A DNA stretch of 64,000 nucleotides, taken from positions 1-64,000 of the forward strand of contig NZ_LVHI01000010.1 in the NCBI RefSeq assembly GCF_001645385.1. Reading direction: 5' to 3'. Position numbers and translations under genes: made by a program. Of the stretch, positions 55,498 to 64,000 are shown in pieces. The notes under the pieces are model-generated. The model had not been told where the DNA came from. It saw only the letters and a program-made list of their open reading frames with translations, and did no database searches. Positions within the stretch are counted from its first letter, which is position 1, and each line of letters starts with the position of its first letter. The stretch is from Rhodococcoides kyotonense (GTDB taxonomy: Bacteria > Actinomycetota > Actinomycetes > Mycobacteriales > Mycobacteriaceae).

Positions 55498-58167
55498 TTA
55501 GCTTCCCATCGCTTCGAGGCGGGTGTTGATTCGTGCGATCTCCTCGGTGGCGATCTGCTGACGCGTACGAATCTTGTCGACGACGGCGTCGGGCGCCTTG
55601 GCCAGGAAGGCCTCGTTTCCGAGTTTGGCCGTCGTCTGGGCCAGTTCCTTCTCCGCGGCCGCCAGATCCTTGACCAACCGAGCACGCTCGGCGACGAGGT
55701 CGACGGTGCCCGACGTGTCGAGTTCGACGACGACCGTCGCCTTCGACAGGCGCACCTCGACCGATGCCGTGGCGGTGAACTCCGCGTCCGGCTCGGTGAG
55801 TTTCGCTTGTGCACGGGTGGCCGCCACCTGATCGATCAGGTCAGCCTCGTCGATGCCGACGAGTTTCGCGGCAACCTTCTGCGACGGCTTCAACCCCTGG
55901 TCGCTGCGGAACCGTCGCACTTCGGTGATGAGCTTCTGCATGTCCGAGATGCGCTGTGCCGCAATCTCGTCCACGGCGACGCCGGTGGCCTCCGGCCACG
56001 ACGCGACGACGACGGACTCGCCGCCGGTCAGCACCTTCCACAGCGTCTCCGTGACGAACGGGATCACCGGGTGCAGCAGACGCAGCAGCGCGTCGAGGAC
56101 GTTGCCGAGCACTGCGCGGGTGTGTTCGCCGTGGCTGTCGTCGCCGAACTGGACCTTGGCGATCTCGAGGTACCAGTCGCAGACCTCGTCCCACGCGAAG
56201 TGATAGAGCGCCTCGCACGCCTTGCTGAACTCGTAGCGCTCGAACGCTGCGTCGACCTCGGCACGAACCTGTTCGAGCCGGTCGAGGATCCAGCGGTCGG
56301 CATCGGTGAGCTCGGAGCGGTCCGGAAGTGCCGCGGGCGCAGCACCGTTCATCAATGCGAACTTGGTCGCGTTGAACAGTTTGTTCGCGAAGTTGCGCGA
56401 GGACTGCGCGTGATCCTCGCCGACCGACAGGTCCGCGCCGGGATTGGCGCCGCGAGCGAGGGTGAACCGCAGCGCGTCTGCGCCGAAGCGATCGACCCAG
56501 TCGAGCGGATCGATACCGTTGCCACGGGACTTGGACATCTTCTTGCCGAACTGATCTCGCACGAGGCCGTGCAGGAAGATGTCCTGGAACGGCACCGTGC
56601 CGCCGTTCGGACCTGCGGTCACCGACGCGTCCTGCGACACGTAGGTGCCGAACATCATCATGCGCGCGACCCAGAAGAACAGGATGTCGTAGCCGGTGAC
56701 CAGCACCGACGTCGGGTAGAACGTCGCGAGGTCGTCGGTCGCATCGGGCCAGCCCATCGTCGAGAACGGCCACAGGCCGGACGAGAACCAGGTGTCGAGA
56801 ACGTCGGGATCCTGCTCCCACCCCTCGGGGGCCGTCTCGTCGGGGCCGAGGCAGACGGTCTCACCGTTCGGGCCGTACCAGATCGGGATGCGGTGACCCC
56901 ACCACAGCTGGCGCGAGATGCACCAGTCGTGCATGTTGTCGATCCACGCGAACCAGCGAGGCTCCTGGCTTGCCGGGTGAATCACGGTGTCCCCGTTGCG
57001 CACTGCGTCACCGGCAGCCTTGGCCAGTCCGTCGACCTTGACCCACCACTGCAGCGACAGCCGCGGTTCGATCGATTCGCCACTGCGTTCGGAGTGACCG
57101 ACGCTGTGCAGATACGGCCGCTTCTCCGCGACGACGCGTCCCTGCGCGGCGAGCGCCTCGCGAACCTTGACACGAGCCTCGAAGCGGTCGAGACCGTCGA
57201 ATTCCGTTCCGGTGTCGGCGATTCGGCCCGCCTTGTCCATGATGGTCGGCATCGGCAGGTCGTGTCGCAGACCCATCTCGAAGTCGTTGGGGTCGTGCGC
57301 AGGCGTGATCTTGACTGCGCCGGTACCGAATTCGGGATCGACGTAGTCGTCGGCGATGATCGGGATCTGCCGACCGGTGAACGGGTGCTCGAGCGTGGTG
57401 CCGATGAGGTGCTGGTAGCGCTCGTCGTCCGGATGGACGGCGACGGCGGTGTCACCCAGCATCGTCTCGACACGGGTGGTCGCGACGATCACGTGGGGCT
57501 CGTCGTCGTTCAGCGAGCCGTACCGCAGCGAGACCAGCTCGCCTTCGACGTCCTCGAACTTGACCTCGATATCGGAGATCGCCGTCTGCAGCACTGGAGA
57601 CCAGTTGACGAGACGCTCGGCGCGGTAGATGAGACCGTCGTCGTACATGCGCTTGAAGATCGTCTGGACCGCGCGCGACAACCCGTCGTCCATCGTGAAG
57701 CGTTCGCGACTCCAGTCGACGCCGTCGCCGATTCGGCGCATCTGCCCGCCGATGGTGCCGCCGGACTCACGCTTCCAGTCCCACACCTTGTCGACGAAGA
57801 GTTCGCGGCCGAAGTCTTCCTTGGTCTTGCCGTCGGCGGCCAGTTGCTTCTCGACGACGGTCTGCGTCGCGATGCCCGCGTGGTCCATGCCCGGCAGCCA
57901 CAGCACCTCGAAGCCCAGCATTCGCTTGCGACGGCTCAGCGCGTCCATCAGTGTGTGGTCCAGCGCGTGGCCCATGTGCAGGCTGCCGGTGACATTGGGC
58001 GGCGGCAGCACGATCGAGTACGGCGGCTTCCCACTGGTCGGGTCGGCCGCGAAGTAGCCGGCATCCACCCAGCCCTGGTACAGATCCGCCTCTACCGCGC
58101 TGGGATCCCAGCTCTTGGGCAGGTTGTCGGCGGGAGACTCGGGGCGCTCTGATGCTGAACTGGTCAC
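55498..58167 (-). CDS. valS: Valyl-tRNA synthetase
   Basis: An 889-residue class I synthetase. The HIGH motif reads HMGH (64-67) in [19 protein letters not shown], and KMSKS is present in [16 protein letters not shown] (about 543-547). The editing domain lies between them and a C-terminal coiled-coil arm ([20 protein letters not shown]) ends the protein. The start is GTG 58167. Only 43 bases separate it from the S9 peptidase gene upstream, leaving no room for a T-box leader. Confidence 0.97.
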   Translation of the reverse strand: MTSSASERPESPADNLPKSWDPSAVEADLYQGWVDAGYFAADPTSGKPPYSIVLPPPNVTGSLHMGHALDHTLMDALSRRKRMLGFEVLWLPGMDHAGIATQTVVEKQLAADGKTKEDFGRELFVDKVWDWKRESGGTIGGQMRRIGDGVDWSRERFTMDDGLSRAVQTIFKRMYDDGLIYRAERLVNWSPVLQTAISDIEVKFEDVEGELVSLRYGSLNDDEPHVIVATTRVETMLGDTAVAVHPDDERYQHLIGTTLEHPFTGRQIPIIADDYVDPEFGTGAVKITPAHDPNDFEMGLRHDLPMPTIMDKAGRIADTGTEFDGLDRFEARVKVREALAAQGRVVAEKRPYLHSVGHSERSGESIEPRLSLQWWVKVDGLAKAAGDAVRNGDTVIHPASQEPRWFAWIDNMHDWCISRQLWWGHRIPIWYGPNGETVCLGPDETAPEGWEQDPDVLDTWFSSGLWPFSTMGWPDATDDLATFYPTSVLVTGYDILFFWVARMMMFGTYVSQDASVTAGPNGGTVPFQDIFLHGLVRDQFGKKMSKSRGNGIDPLDWVDRFGADALRFTLARGANPGADLSVGEDHAQSSRNFANKLFNATKFALMNGAAPAALPDRSELTDADRWILDRLEQVRAEVDAAFERYEFSKACEALYHFAWDEVCDWYLEIAKVQFGDDSHGEHTRAVLGNVLDALLRLLHPVIPFVTETLWKVLTGGESVVVASWPEATGVAVDEIAAQRISDMQKLITEVRRFRSDQGLKPSQKVAAKLVGIDEADLIDQVAATRAQAKLTEPDAEFTATASVEVRLSKATVVVELDTSGTVDLVAERARLVKDLAAAEKELAQTTAKLGNEAFLAKAPDAVVDKIRTRQQIATEEIARINTRLEAMGS

Positions 58168-58210
58168 CCGACGATTCTAGTAGTCGCGCCGAGCGCCTCC
58201 CGCTCGCCCT

Positions 58211-60187
58211 TCATCCCAACGATTCGGGCAACGCCACCGTCTCTCCCAGCACATGCTCGGCGAGGAACGAGAAGACCACCTGGTACCAGATCGTGGCGTG
58301 CTGGGGTGCGAGCACCCAGTGATTCTCCGACGGGAAGTACAGCAACCGGTGGTCCGTCCTGCCCTCGTCGTCGGCAGGCAGTCCCGATTCGCTGAGCAGC
58401 TCGTACCAGAGCCGCAACCCCTCGCCGATCGGTACGCGATAGTCCTTGTCACCGTGGATGACCAACATCGGAGTCGAGATGTCCGCGACGTACAGATGCG
58501 GCGAGTTCTCCACCGCCATCTCCGGCGACATCTCGCGCTGCCAGTAGTACGCGACGTCGGTGGTCGGTCCGAACTGATCGAGCGCCCACAAGCTCGCATG
58601 CGTGACGATGCCGTCGAAACGATCGGTGTGGCCCGCGATCCAGTTGGCCATGTAACCGCCGAACGAGCCGCCCATCGCGGCTGTGCGAGTCTCGTCGATG
58701 TCCGAGCGCGCGACAGCGGCGTCGGTGACGGCCATCAGGTCGGTGAACGGTTCGCGGCCCCAGCGTCCCCACCCTCGCTGGACGAAGTCCTGACCGTAGC
58801 CCGTCGAGAGCGCCGGGTCGGGTAGCAGCACGGCGTATCCCTTGGCGACCAGCAGCCACGGGTTCCAGCGCCACGACCAGGTGTTCCACGATCCGAGCGG
58901 TCCACCGTGGATCCAGAGCAGCAGCGGCGCCTTCGCACGGTCGGACGCGTCGGGCGGCAGCGCCAGCCACGCACGCACCCGTGTGCCGTCCTCCGTACGC
59001 GTCTCGATCTCGGTCAGCGTGCCGGGCACGTCGGGCAGCGACACCGCCTGCAAAGGCCGTAGCTCCCCGGTCGACAGAGTTATCCGGACGGGATGCGGCG
59101 GCTGCGTGTACGACGCCTCGAGCGCGAACACCGACCCGCCGGTGGTCGTCTGCACGTGCGTGTATGCGGAGTCGGTGTCGGTCAGCCTGGTCACCGATCC
59201 GTCCCGGACCACGAAGATCGGGGCTCGGCCGTCGTCGTCGGCGACGACGAGTACACCGCTACCGTCGCGCAGCCACACCGGATCTCGCGGCCACCGATCC
59301 CACCCGGGCGCGAGATCCGAGATCACTCCGCCGTCGAAGTCGTACTGCTGCAGCGTCGTTCGCGGTGCTTCCTCGGGAGTCGTCACCGTCTCGCGCACGA
59401 ACACGACACTCGACCCGTCCGGGGAGATCGCGGGCGAGCCGACATCGGCGTCCGCGTCGTCGACGAGGACGGTGCGCTCCCCCGACGCCACGTCGATCCG
59501 GACGAGGACGGTGCGTGCCACCGCGAGCGCGCCGGGCACCGTCCACGTCGTCACCACGAAGGTGCCGTCGGGACTGACGTCGTACGACGCCTCCTGCAGA
59601 GCGTGACCGGCGTTCGCGGTGATGCGGCGCATCTCGCCCTCCACCGGGCCGGCGAACAGATGCGGGGTGGCCGGGCCGAGATCGTGGTCCCAGTACCGCA
59701 CGGGATAGCCCGAATGCAGGATCGCGTCGACTTTGCCGTCCTTGCGCAGAGTGCGTAGACGCTCGTCCTCGTCGTCGGTGGTCGCCGACGGAAGCACGTT
59801 CGACGACGCCACGATCCGTCCGGCCGCCAGACGCAACCCGGAGAAGCCTGCGCCGCGCTCGGCGACGACCTGTGCCTCACCACCGCGTGCGGGCAGGGAC
59901 CAGATCGCCGAGGACTTCTCGTCCTTGGACGCGTGACGCAGGAAGAAGAGATCGCCCGACTCGCCGAATACCGGGCCGCTCTCGCCTGCCTCGCCGAACG
60001 TCAACCGGCGCGCCTCGGACTGCCCGGACGGGTCGACGTCCCACAGCGCACCGACGTAACACGCTGCCGCAGAGTCGAGTTGGGACACTGCGACGACGAC
60101 GCGCGATCCGTCCTCCGTCACCGCCAAGTCGGTCACGCGCGGCGCAGCCACGTACTGGGCGAGATCGTCGAAGATGCCGTCTGACAC
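58211..60187 (-). CDS. S9-family prolyl oligopeptidase/acylaminoacyl-peptidase
   Basis: A 658-residue serine peptidase. A beta-propeller of repeated strands fills the first 400 residues or so (for example VSPDGTFVVTTW, SPDGSSVVFVRE). The alpha/beta-hydrolase domain follows, with nucleophile Ser in GGSFGGYMANW, Asp in VIHGDKDYRVPIGE and His in SENHWVLAP. No signal peptide is present. The GTG at 60187 follows AGGAG by 9 bases. It may share a transcript with valS, but a functional link is not evident. Confidence 0.92.
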   Translation of the reverse strand: MSDGIFDDLAQYVAAPRVTDLAVTEDGSRVVVAVSQLDSAAACYVGALWDVDPSGQSEARRLTFGEAGESGPVFGESGDLFFLRHASKDEKSSAIWSLPARGGEAQVVAERGAGFSGLRLAAGRIVASSNVLPSATTDDEDERLRTLRKDGKVDAILHSGYPVRYWDHDLGPATPHLFAGPVEGEMRRITANAGHALQEASYDVSPDGTFVVTTWTVPGALAVARTVLVRIDVASGERTVLVDDADADVGSPAISPDGSSVVFVRETVTTPEEAPRTTLQQYDFDGGVISDLAPGWDRWPRDPVWLRDGSGVLVVADDDGRAPIFVVRDGSVTRLTDTDSAYTHVQTTTGGSVFALEASYTQPPHPVRITLSTGELRPLQAVSLPDVPGTLTEIETRTEDGTRVRAWLALPPDASDRAKAPLLLWIHGGPLGSWNTWSWRWNPWLLVAKGYAVLLPDPALSTGYGQDFVQRGWGRWGREPFTDLMAVTDAAVARSDIDETRTAAMGGSFGGYMANWIAGHTDRFDGIVTHASLWALDQFGPTTDVAYYWQREMSPEMAVENSPHLYVADISTPMLVIHGDKDYRVPIGEGLRLWYELLSESGLPADDEGRTDHRLLYFPSENHWVLAPQHATIWYQVVFSFLAEHVLGETVALPESLG

Positions 60188-60277
60188 TGGTACGCGCTCC
60201 TGAAGGGTCGAACTGGATTACGGCCGAACCGATCCTACGACGAGCCTGTGACAGCCGGCGCCTTCAGGAGCCGCCGC

Positions 60278-61063
60278 TCAGCTGGGACCGAGCTCCTCAC
60301 GCAACTGAGTCAACGTCCGAGCCAGGATGCGGGACACGTGCATCTGCGAGATACCCATGCGCTCGGCGATCTGCGTCTGCGTCATGGACCCGAAGAACCG
60401 GAGGATCACGATCTGACGCTCACGCTCGGGAAGCTTCTCGAGTGCCGGTCGGACGGTGAGGTAACTTTCCATCTTCTCCAGCTCGGGATCATCCTCGCCG
60501 AGCGTGTCCATCAGCGGAAGCCGATCGTCGCTGACGACCGAATCCACCGAGACCGTCTGGTACGCACTGCGCGCCAACAGAGCCTGCGAGGCCTCCTTGA
60601 CGTCGATGCCCAGCTCGGCCGCGATTTCACTCGCCGTCGGGGCACGTCCCAGTTTCTGGGAGAGCGTTCCCACCGCGCCGGAAATCATCGAGTTCAGCTC
60701 TTTCATGCGGCGCGGAACACGCACCGACCATCCCGCGTCGCGAAAATAGCGACGAGCCTCGCCCATGATCGTCGGGACGGCGAACGACACGAAGTCCGAA
60801 CCGCGTTCGATGTCGAATCGATCGACGGCGTTGACCAAGCCGAGCCGTGCGACCTGCAGAAGATCCTCGTGCGCCTCCCCGCGTCCGCCGAATCGACGGG
60901 CGATGTGTTCGGCCAGAGGTAGACACCGGGTAATGATGCGATCCCGCAGCACCTGTCGCTGCGGTGAATCCTTGTCGAGCGCCTGCATCTCCTGGATGAG
61001 GGGCACGACTTCTTTGTAGTCGTCCGACTGACGCCGACCGGACTTCTCGTACGGCGCAGGCAC
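60278..61063 (-). CDS. sigF: Stress sigma factor SigF (SigB/SigF/SigG group)
   Basis: A 261-residue sigma-70 factor of group 3. Region 2 covers RCLPLAEHIARRFGGRGEAH, DLLQVARLGLVNAVDRFDIE and GSDFVSFAVPTIMGEARRYF. Region 3 is VRVPRRMKELN. Region 4 is LPERERQIVILRFFGSMTQT with the HTH QIAERMGISQMHVSRILA. It directs stress and stationary-phase promoters of the GGTTT-N15-17-GGGTA type in related bacteria. The GTG start overlaps the rsbW stop by one base, so it is co-expressed with its anti-sigma factor. It could drive the ectABC promoter found at 42220. Confidence 0.95.
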   Translation of the reverse strand: MPAPYEKSGRRQSDDYKEVVPLIQEMQALDKDSPQRQVLRDRIITRCLPLAEHIARRFGGRGEAHEDLLQVARLGLVNAVDRFDIERGSDFVSFAVPTIMGEARRYFRDAGWSVRVPRRMKELNSMISGAVGTLSQKLGRAPTASEIAAELGIDVKEASQALLARSAYQTVSVDSVVSDDRLPLMDTLGEDDPELEKMESYLTVRPALEKLPERERQIVILRFFGSMTQTQIAERMGISQMHVSRILARTLTQLREELGPS

Positions 61064-61485
61064 TAGATGGTGCTCCTCCGCTTGATCACGTCGACGGCGA
61101 CGACGTGTCCTCCGTCGACATCGTCGACGGTCAGCGCGATGGAATCCGTCAGAGTCTGCAGGACGTGCCAGCCGAAGCTGTCCTGCTTCGGTAGCTTGCC
61201 GGTCTGCACGGTCGACGTCGTGGCGATACGGATGCCGCTGTCACCGACGACGAACGAACACGACAGCTCTGCCCCGGGCACCGCACCGGCGATCAGTTCC
61301 GAGCAGACCTCGTCGACGACCAGCTTGATGTCGGCGATGTCGTCGAGCGTGAAGTCCGACAGAACCGCAAGGGTTTCGGCAACGGCACGAACGACGGGAA
61401 GCTGCGCGGCGTCGGCGATCACCCGCAATTCGACCGGTGCGCCGGAATCTCGTTCCAGCTCTTCGATCTTGCCGACGCCAGTCAT
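61063..61485 (-). CDS. rsbW: Anti-sigma factor RsbW (UsfX-like)
   Basis: A 140-residue GHKL-fold protein that holds SigF inactive. The ATPase N-box is visible in DIADIKLVVDEVCSELI, and a GWHVLQTLTDS segment follows. Sequence fits the RsbW/SpoIIAB group, with M. tuberculosis UsfX/RsbW as nearest relative from memory. No anti-anti-sigma (RsbV) gene is adjacent. It precedes and overlaps sigF and has the ribosome site AGGGAG. A possible SigF-type promoter lies upstream. Confidence 0.9.
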   Translation of the reverse strand: MTGVGKIEELERDSGAPVELRVIADAAQLPVVRAVAETLAVLSDFTLDDIADIKLVVDEVCSELIAGAVPGAELSCSFVVGDSGIRIATTSTVQTGKLPKQDSFGWHVLQTLTDSIALTVDDVDGGHVVAVDVIKRRSTI

Positions 61486-61839
61486 CCGCGCTCCCTATCA
61501 GTTGTTTCGCATGTACTCAGACCGAGGTCGAACTCCATTTCGACCGGACCAAGGATACCCAGGCATTCGCAGTTCAATCCCGCGCGGCTCTGCGGTCCGC
61601 TCGCGCGACGACGGCAGAAGCGGGCGAACAGGCGCAAAACGTCCCCGTCCCAACCGGGGGGAGGCGTGGACGGGGACATCCGCGACCGTGACCCGGGGCA
61701 GGTACGCGGACGCTGGTGCCCCAGAGTAGTCCTGCCCCCAGGGGCGGACGAACCCGATTCGATAACGAAACTCTTGTCGACCGGACGGCACGCGGCCGTA
61801 CGAGGTGACGGCGGGCTCCCGTACTGGCACGATCGAGAG
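61486..61839. other. Divergent intergenic region rsbW/malQ
   Basis: About 350 bases between the divergent rsbW and malQ starts. It holds the candidate rsbW-sigF promoter listed separately. The malQ frame stays open upstream to 61666, but that stretch is Arg/Gly-rich and lacks family similarity. A GC hairpin (CCTGCCCCCAGGGGCGG, near 61731-61747) is visible. Confidence 0.4.
61556..61580 (-). promoter_or_regulatory. Candidate SigF-dependent promoter of rsbW-sigF
   Basis: On the minus strand GGATT (61580-61576), 15 bases, then GGGTA (61560-61556) matches GGTTT-N15-GGGTA with one mismatch. Transcription would begin near 61549, some 64 bases before rsbW. Autoregulation of this operon by SigF is known in mycobacteria, so the site is plausible. 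Confidence 0.5.
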
Positions 61840-63975
61840 GTGGACTACACGGAGCGATTGCGGGAACTGGCGGGGCGATGCGGCATCGGAGCGTCCTACC
61901 GAGGATGGGACGACGTCGAACATTCGGTATCCGACGCGACACTCCGCGCGATCCTCGAGGCCAGGGGCATCGCGGCGACCGACGAGGACGACGTCGCGCG
62001 CTCGCTGGACGATCTCGACACCGCACCGTGGCGTCGCATGTTGCCACCCGTTCTCGTCACGATCGCGGGAACGGCGGCACGCGTCGAAGTTCATGTGCCG
62101 CACGGGGATCCGCTGTCGGTGCATCTCGTCACCGAGACAGGGGTCCGTGTCGAGCTCGAACAACTCGGAGTATGGGTCGACCCACGCGAGGTCGACGGCA
62201 CACTCGTCGGCCGGGCCACGTTCGAGATCCCCGCAGAAATCCCAGCCGGTTGGCACACGGTCACGGCTGCGAGCGACCCGGGAAACGGCGAGGTGACGAC
62301 GTCGCAGTGCCCGCTCGCCGTGACACCCGAGCGCTCGACGGCCAACGACGCGATCACCGACCGCCAGCGGTACGGCCTTCTCGCGCAACTGTATTCGCTG
62401 CGATCGAACCGCTCGTGGGGAGTCGGCGACTATGCCGACCTGGCCGACACCGCATCGATCGCGGGGCGACTCCACGGGTTCGATTACCTCCTCGTCAACC
62501 CACTGCATGCGGGGCGTCCGAATCCGCCCGTCGAGGCGTCGCCGTACCTGCCGTCCACGCGACGGTTCTTCGACCCCATGTACATCAGGGTCGAGGACAT
62601 CGAGGAGACCGCGTATCTGTCGCCCGAGAAGTACGCCAAGGTGCGGAGGTCGGCGTCGGAGTTCACCAAGGCGAACAAGCGAATTCGACGCATCGACCGC
62701 GACCCGTCGTTCCGAGCGAAACTCGGTGCGCTCGAACGTGTTCATCGAGTCGAGCGGTCGGCGTCACGTCAGGCGGCATTCGAGTCGTTCTGCGAGCGCG
62801 AGGGGTCCGGTCTCGAAGACTTCGCGCTCTGGTGCGCCCTCGCGGAGAAACACGGTCCGAACAGCAAGATCTGGCGTGACAGTGCAGCCCACCCGCGGAC
62901 CGATCACGCGACGGCCCAGCGCACGAAACTGGCCGACCGGATCCACTTTCACATGTGGCTGCAATGGATCTGCGACGAACAGCTGAGCCGCGCACAGCGC
63001 GCCGCGCTCGACTCGGGCATGGATATCGGCGTCGTCCACGACTTGGCCGTCGGCGTGCATCGACACGGAGCCGACGCCTGGACGCTCGGTGACGCCTTGA
63101 CGTCCGGGGTCACCGTGGGAGCGCCGCCGGACAACTTCAATCAGCAGGGCCAGAACTGGAATCAGCCTCCGTGGAACCCGGATCGGTTGCGCGAACTCGG
63201 ATATACGCCGTATCGAGACATGCTGCGCACCGTGCTCCGGCATGCAGGAGGCGTTCGCGTCGACCACATTCTCGGTCTGTTCCGCCTGTGGTGGATTCCC
63301 GAGGGGGCGACGTCGGCTGCCGACGGCGCGTACGTCACCTACGACCACGAGGCACTCATCGGGATCCTGATCCTGGAAGCGGAACGTGCCGGTGCCGTCG
63401 TGGTGGGTGAGGATCTCGGGGTCTTCGAACCGCTGGTGCAGGAGTACCTCGGTGGCCGCGGTCTGTTCGGCACGTCGATCCTGTGGTTCGAGAACGACGA
63501 AGGAACGCCCATTCCGCCGGAGGATTACCGACGCCTGTGCTTGACGTCGGTCACCACCCACGACCTGCCGCCGACGGCCGGATACCTGCGCGGCGAACAC
63601 ATCGCGTTCAGATCACGGCTGGGGCTTCTCGAACGCGACCTCGACGAGGAGACCGCCCGGGACACCGCGGCTCGCGAGGCCGTCCTCGACCTCGCGCGAC
63701 ATCGAGGACTGCTCGCCGACGACGCGTCCGAGCAGGAGACGATCGAGGCGTTGCACCGTCTCGTCAGGCTCAGTCCGTCGGTGCTGATCGGTGTCGCACT
63801 CGTGGACGCCGTCGGCGAGAACCGCATCCAGAATCAACCGGGAACGGACGAAACCCAGTACGAGAACTGGAAGGTCCCTCTCGCCGACGACAAGAAGAAG
63901 GCCGTCTGGGTCGACGACCTCGTCGATCATCCGAGGTTGGTGTCGCTAGTCGAGGCGCTTCGCACCCGTGCGTGA
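61840..63975 (+). CDS. malQ: 4-alpha-glucanotransferase (amylomaltase, GH77)
   Basis: A 711-residue GH77 enzyme that transfers glucan chains between maltodextrins. After two N-terminal beta domains typical of bacterial MalQ, the barrel shows YGLLAQLYSLRSNRSWGVGD, the nucleophile region GGVRVDHILGLFRLWWIPEG, the acid/base VVVGEDLGVFEP and SVTTHDLPPTAGYLRG. GTG 61840 begins with VDYTERLRELAGRCGIG, the usual start, although AGAGG lies very close to it. It is divergent from rsbW-sigF. With the trehalase at the other end, glucan and trehalose handling are both represented. Confidence 0.93.
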   Translation: MDYTERLRELAGRCGIGASYRGWDDVEHSVSDATLRAILEARGIAATDEDDVARSLDDLDTAPWRRMLPPVLVTIAGTAARVEVHVPHGDPLSVHLVTETGVRVELEQLGVWVDPREVDGTLVGRATFEIPAEIPAGWHTVTAASDPGNGEVTTSQCPLAVTPERSTANDAITDRQRYGLLAQLYSLRSNRSWGVGDYADLADTASIAGRLHGFDYLLVNPLHAGRPNPPVEASPYLPSTRRFFDPMYIRVEDIEETAYLSPEKYAKVRRSASEFTKANKRIRRIDRDPSFRAKLGALERVHRVERSASRQAAFESFCEREGSGLEDFALWCALAEKHGPNSKIWRDSAAHPRTDHATAQRTKLADRIHFHMWLQWICDEQLSRAQRAALDSGMDIGVVHDLAVGVHRHGADAWTLGDALTSGVTVGAPPDNFNQQGQNWNQPPWNPDRLRELGYTPYRDMLRTVLRHAGGVRVDHILGLFRLWWIPEGATSAADGAYVTYDHEALIGILILEAERAGAVVVGEDLGVFEPLVQEYLGGRGLFGTSILWFENDEGTPIPPEDYRRLCLTSVTTHDLPPTAGYLRGEHIAFRSRLGLLERDLDEETARDTAAREAVLDLARHRGLLADDASEQETIEALHRLVRLSPSVLIGVALVDAVGENRIQNQPGTDETQYENWKVPLADDKKKAVWVDDLVDHPRLVSLVEALRTRA

Positions 63976-64000
63976 ATCGTCGGACCCTGGGCCAACTATC
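63965..64000. repeat. Left part of a hairpin repeat, cut by the window end
   Basis: CCCGTGCGTGAATCGTCGG overlaps the malQ stop and resembles the left arms at 7783 and 10418. The window ends in CCAACTATC, which matches the start of the right arm at 10446. The rest of the arm would lie just outside the window. Confidence 0.55.

Noticed and set aside
54913-58152. Very long open frame on the plus strand opposite folC and valS
   Set aside because: The protein would be Arg/Asp/Val-rich with no recognisable domain, and both valS and folC on the other strand are certain. It is the usual GC-driven antisense frame.
58168-58210. T-box or other amino-acid-responsive leader for valS
   Set aside because: Only 43 bases separate valS from the gene upstream, too short for a T-box, and no specifier-like structure is present.

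Overview
The window comes from a high-GC actinobacterium of the order Mycobacteriales, most like Rhodococcus or a close relative. The main reason is gene order: compared from memory with Mycobacterium tuberculosis H37Rv, most of the window follows the Rv2397c-Rv2448c block. That block runs cysA-cysW-cysT-subI, trehalase, lepA, the transglutaminase/alpha-E/ATP-grasp trio, rpsT, holA, comEC-comEA, degV, octT, gpgP, rsfS, nadD, a VWA/MoxR pair and proA, then proB, obg, rpmA, rplU, rne, ndk, a DUF4233 gene, folC and valS. The PE/PPE and eis genes found in that M. tuberculosis block are missing, and ectoine genes are present.

Layout. 1-128: 3' end of an IS110-type transposase. 162-3875: sulfate ABC transporter operon. 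4248-6675: two tiny membrane ORFs divergent from a GH15 trehalase. 6731-11222: a nitronate monooxygenase-like gene, lepA, a PemK-domain protein and an aquaporin. 11277-14773: predicted peptide-ligase/transglutaminase operon. 15001-25873: rpsT, then a long leftward run of housekeeping genes from proA down to holA. 25986-45539: an accessory segment of about 19.6 kb lying between proA and proB. 45571-58167: proB to valS. 58211-63975: an S9 peptidase, rsbW-sigF and malQ.

The accessory segment is the most interesting part. It holds a leftward gene set (27097-36984) that looks like a variant ectoine-utilisation regulon: a class III aminotransferase, an aldehyde dehydrogenase, a GntR regulator, a convincing ectoine hydrolase (DoeA/EutD), a class I aminotransferase, an M20 deacetylase, a ProP-like osmolyte symporter and a D-2-hydroxyacid dehydrogenase. 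The same 19-bp sequence containing a GATTGT-N2-ACAATC palindrome lies upstream of two of its three transcription units, and a shorter relative lies upstream of the third. About 5 kb away is the biosynthetic set ectA-ectB-ectC. There ectA and ectB are read in one uninterrupted frame, and a GGTTT-N17-GGGTA promoter of the SigF type lies upstream. The sigF gene and its anti-sigma gene are near the right end of the window. Build-up of the solute under stress and its breakdown as a nutrient therefore appear to be encoded side by side under separate controls.

A second theme is a family of related hairpins at gene 3' ends (near 148, 6682, 7783, 10410 and 63965). The IS110 copy at the left edge appears to have inserted into one of them. 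Product calls rest on motif reading and memory of families, without database searches. Site positions could be off by a base.
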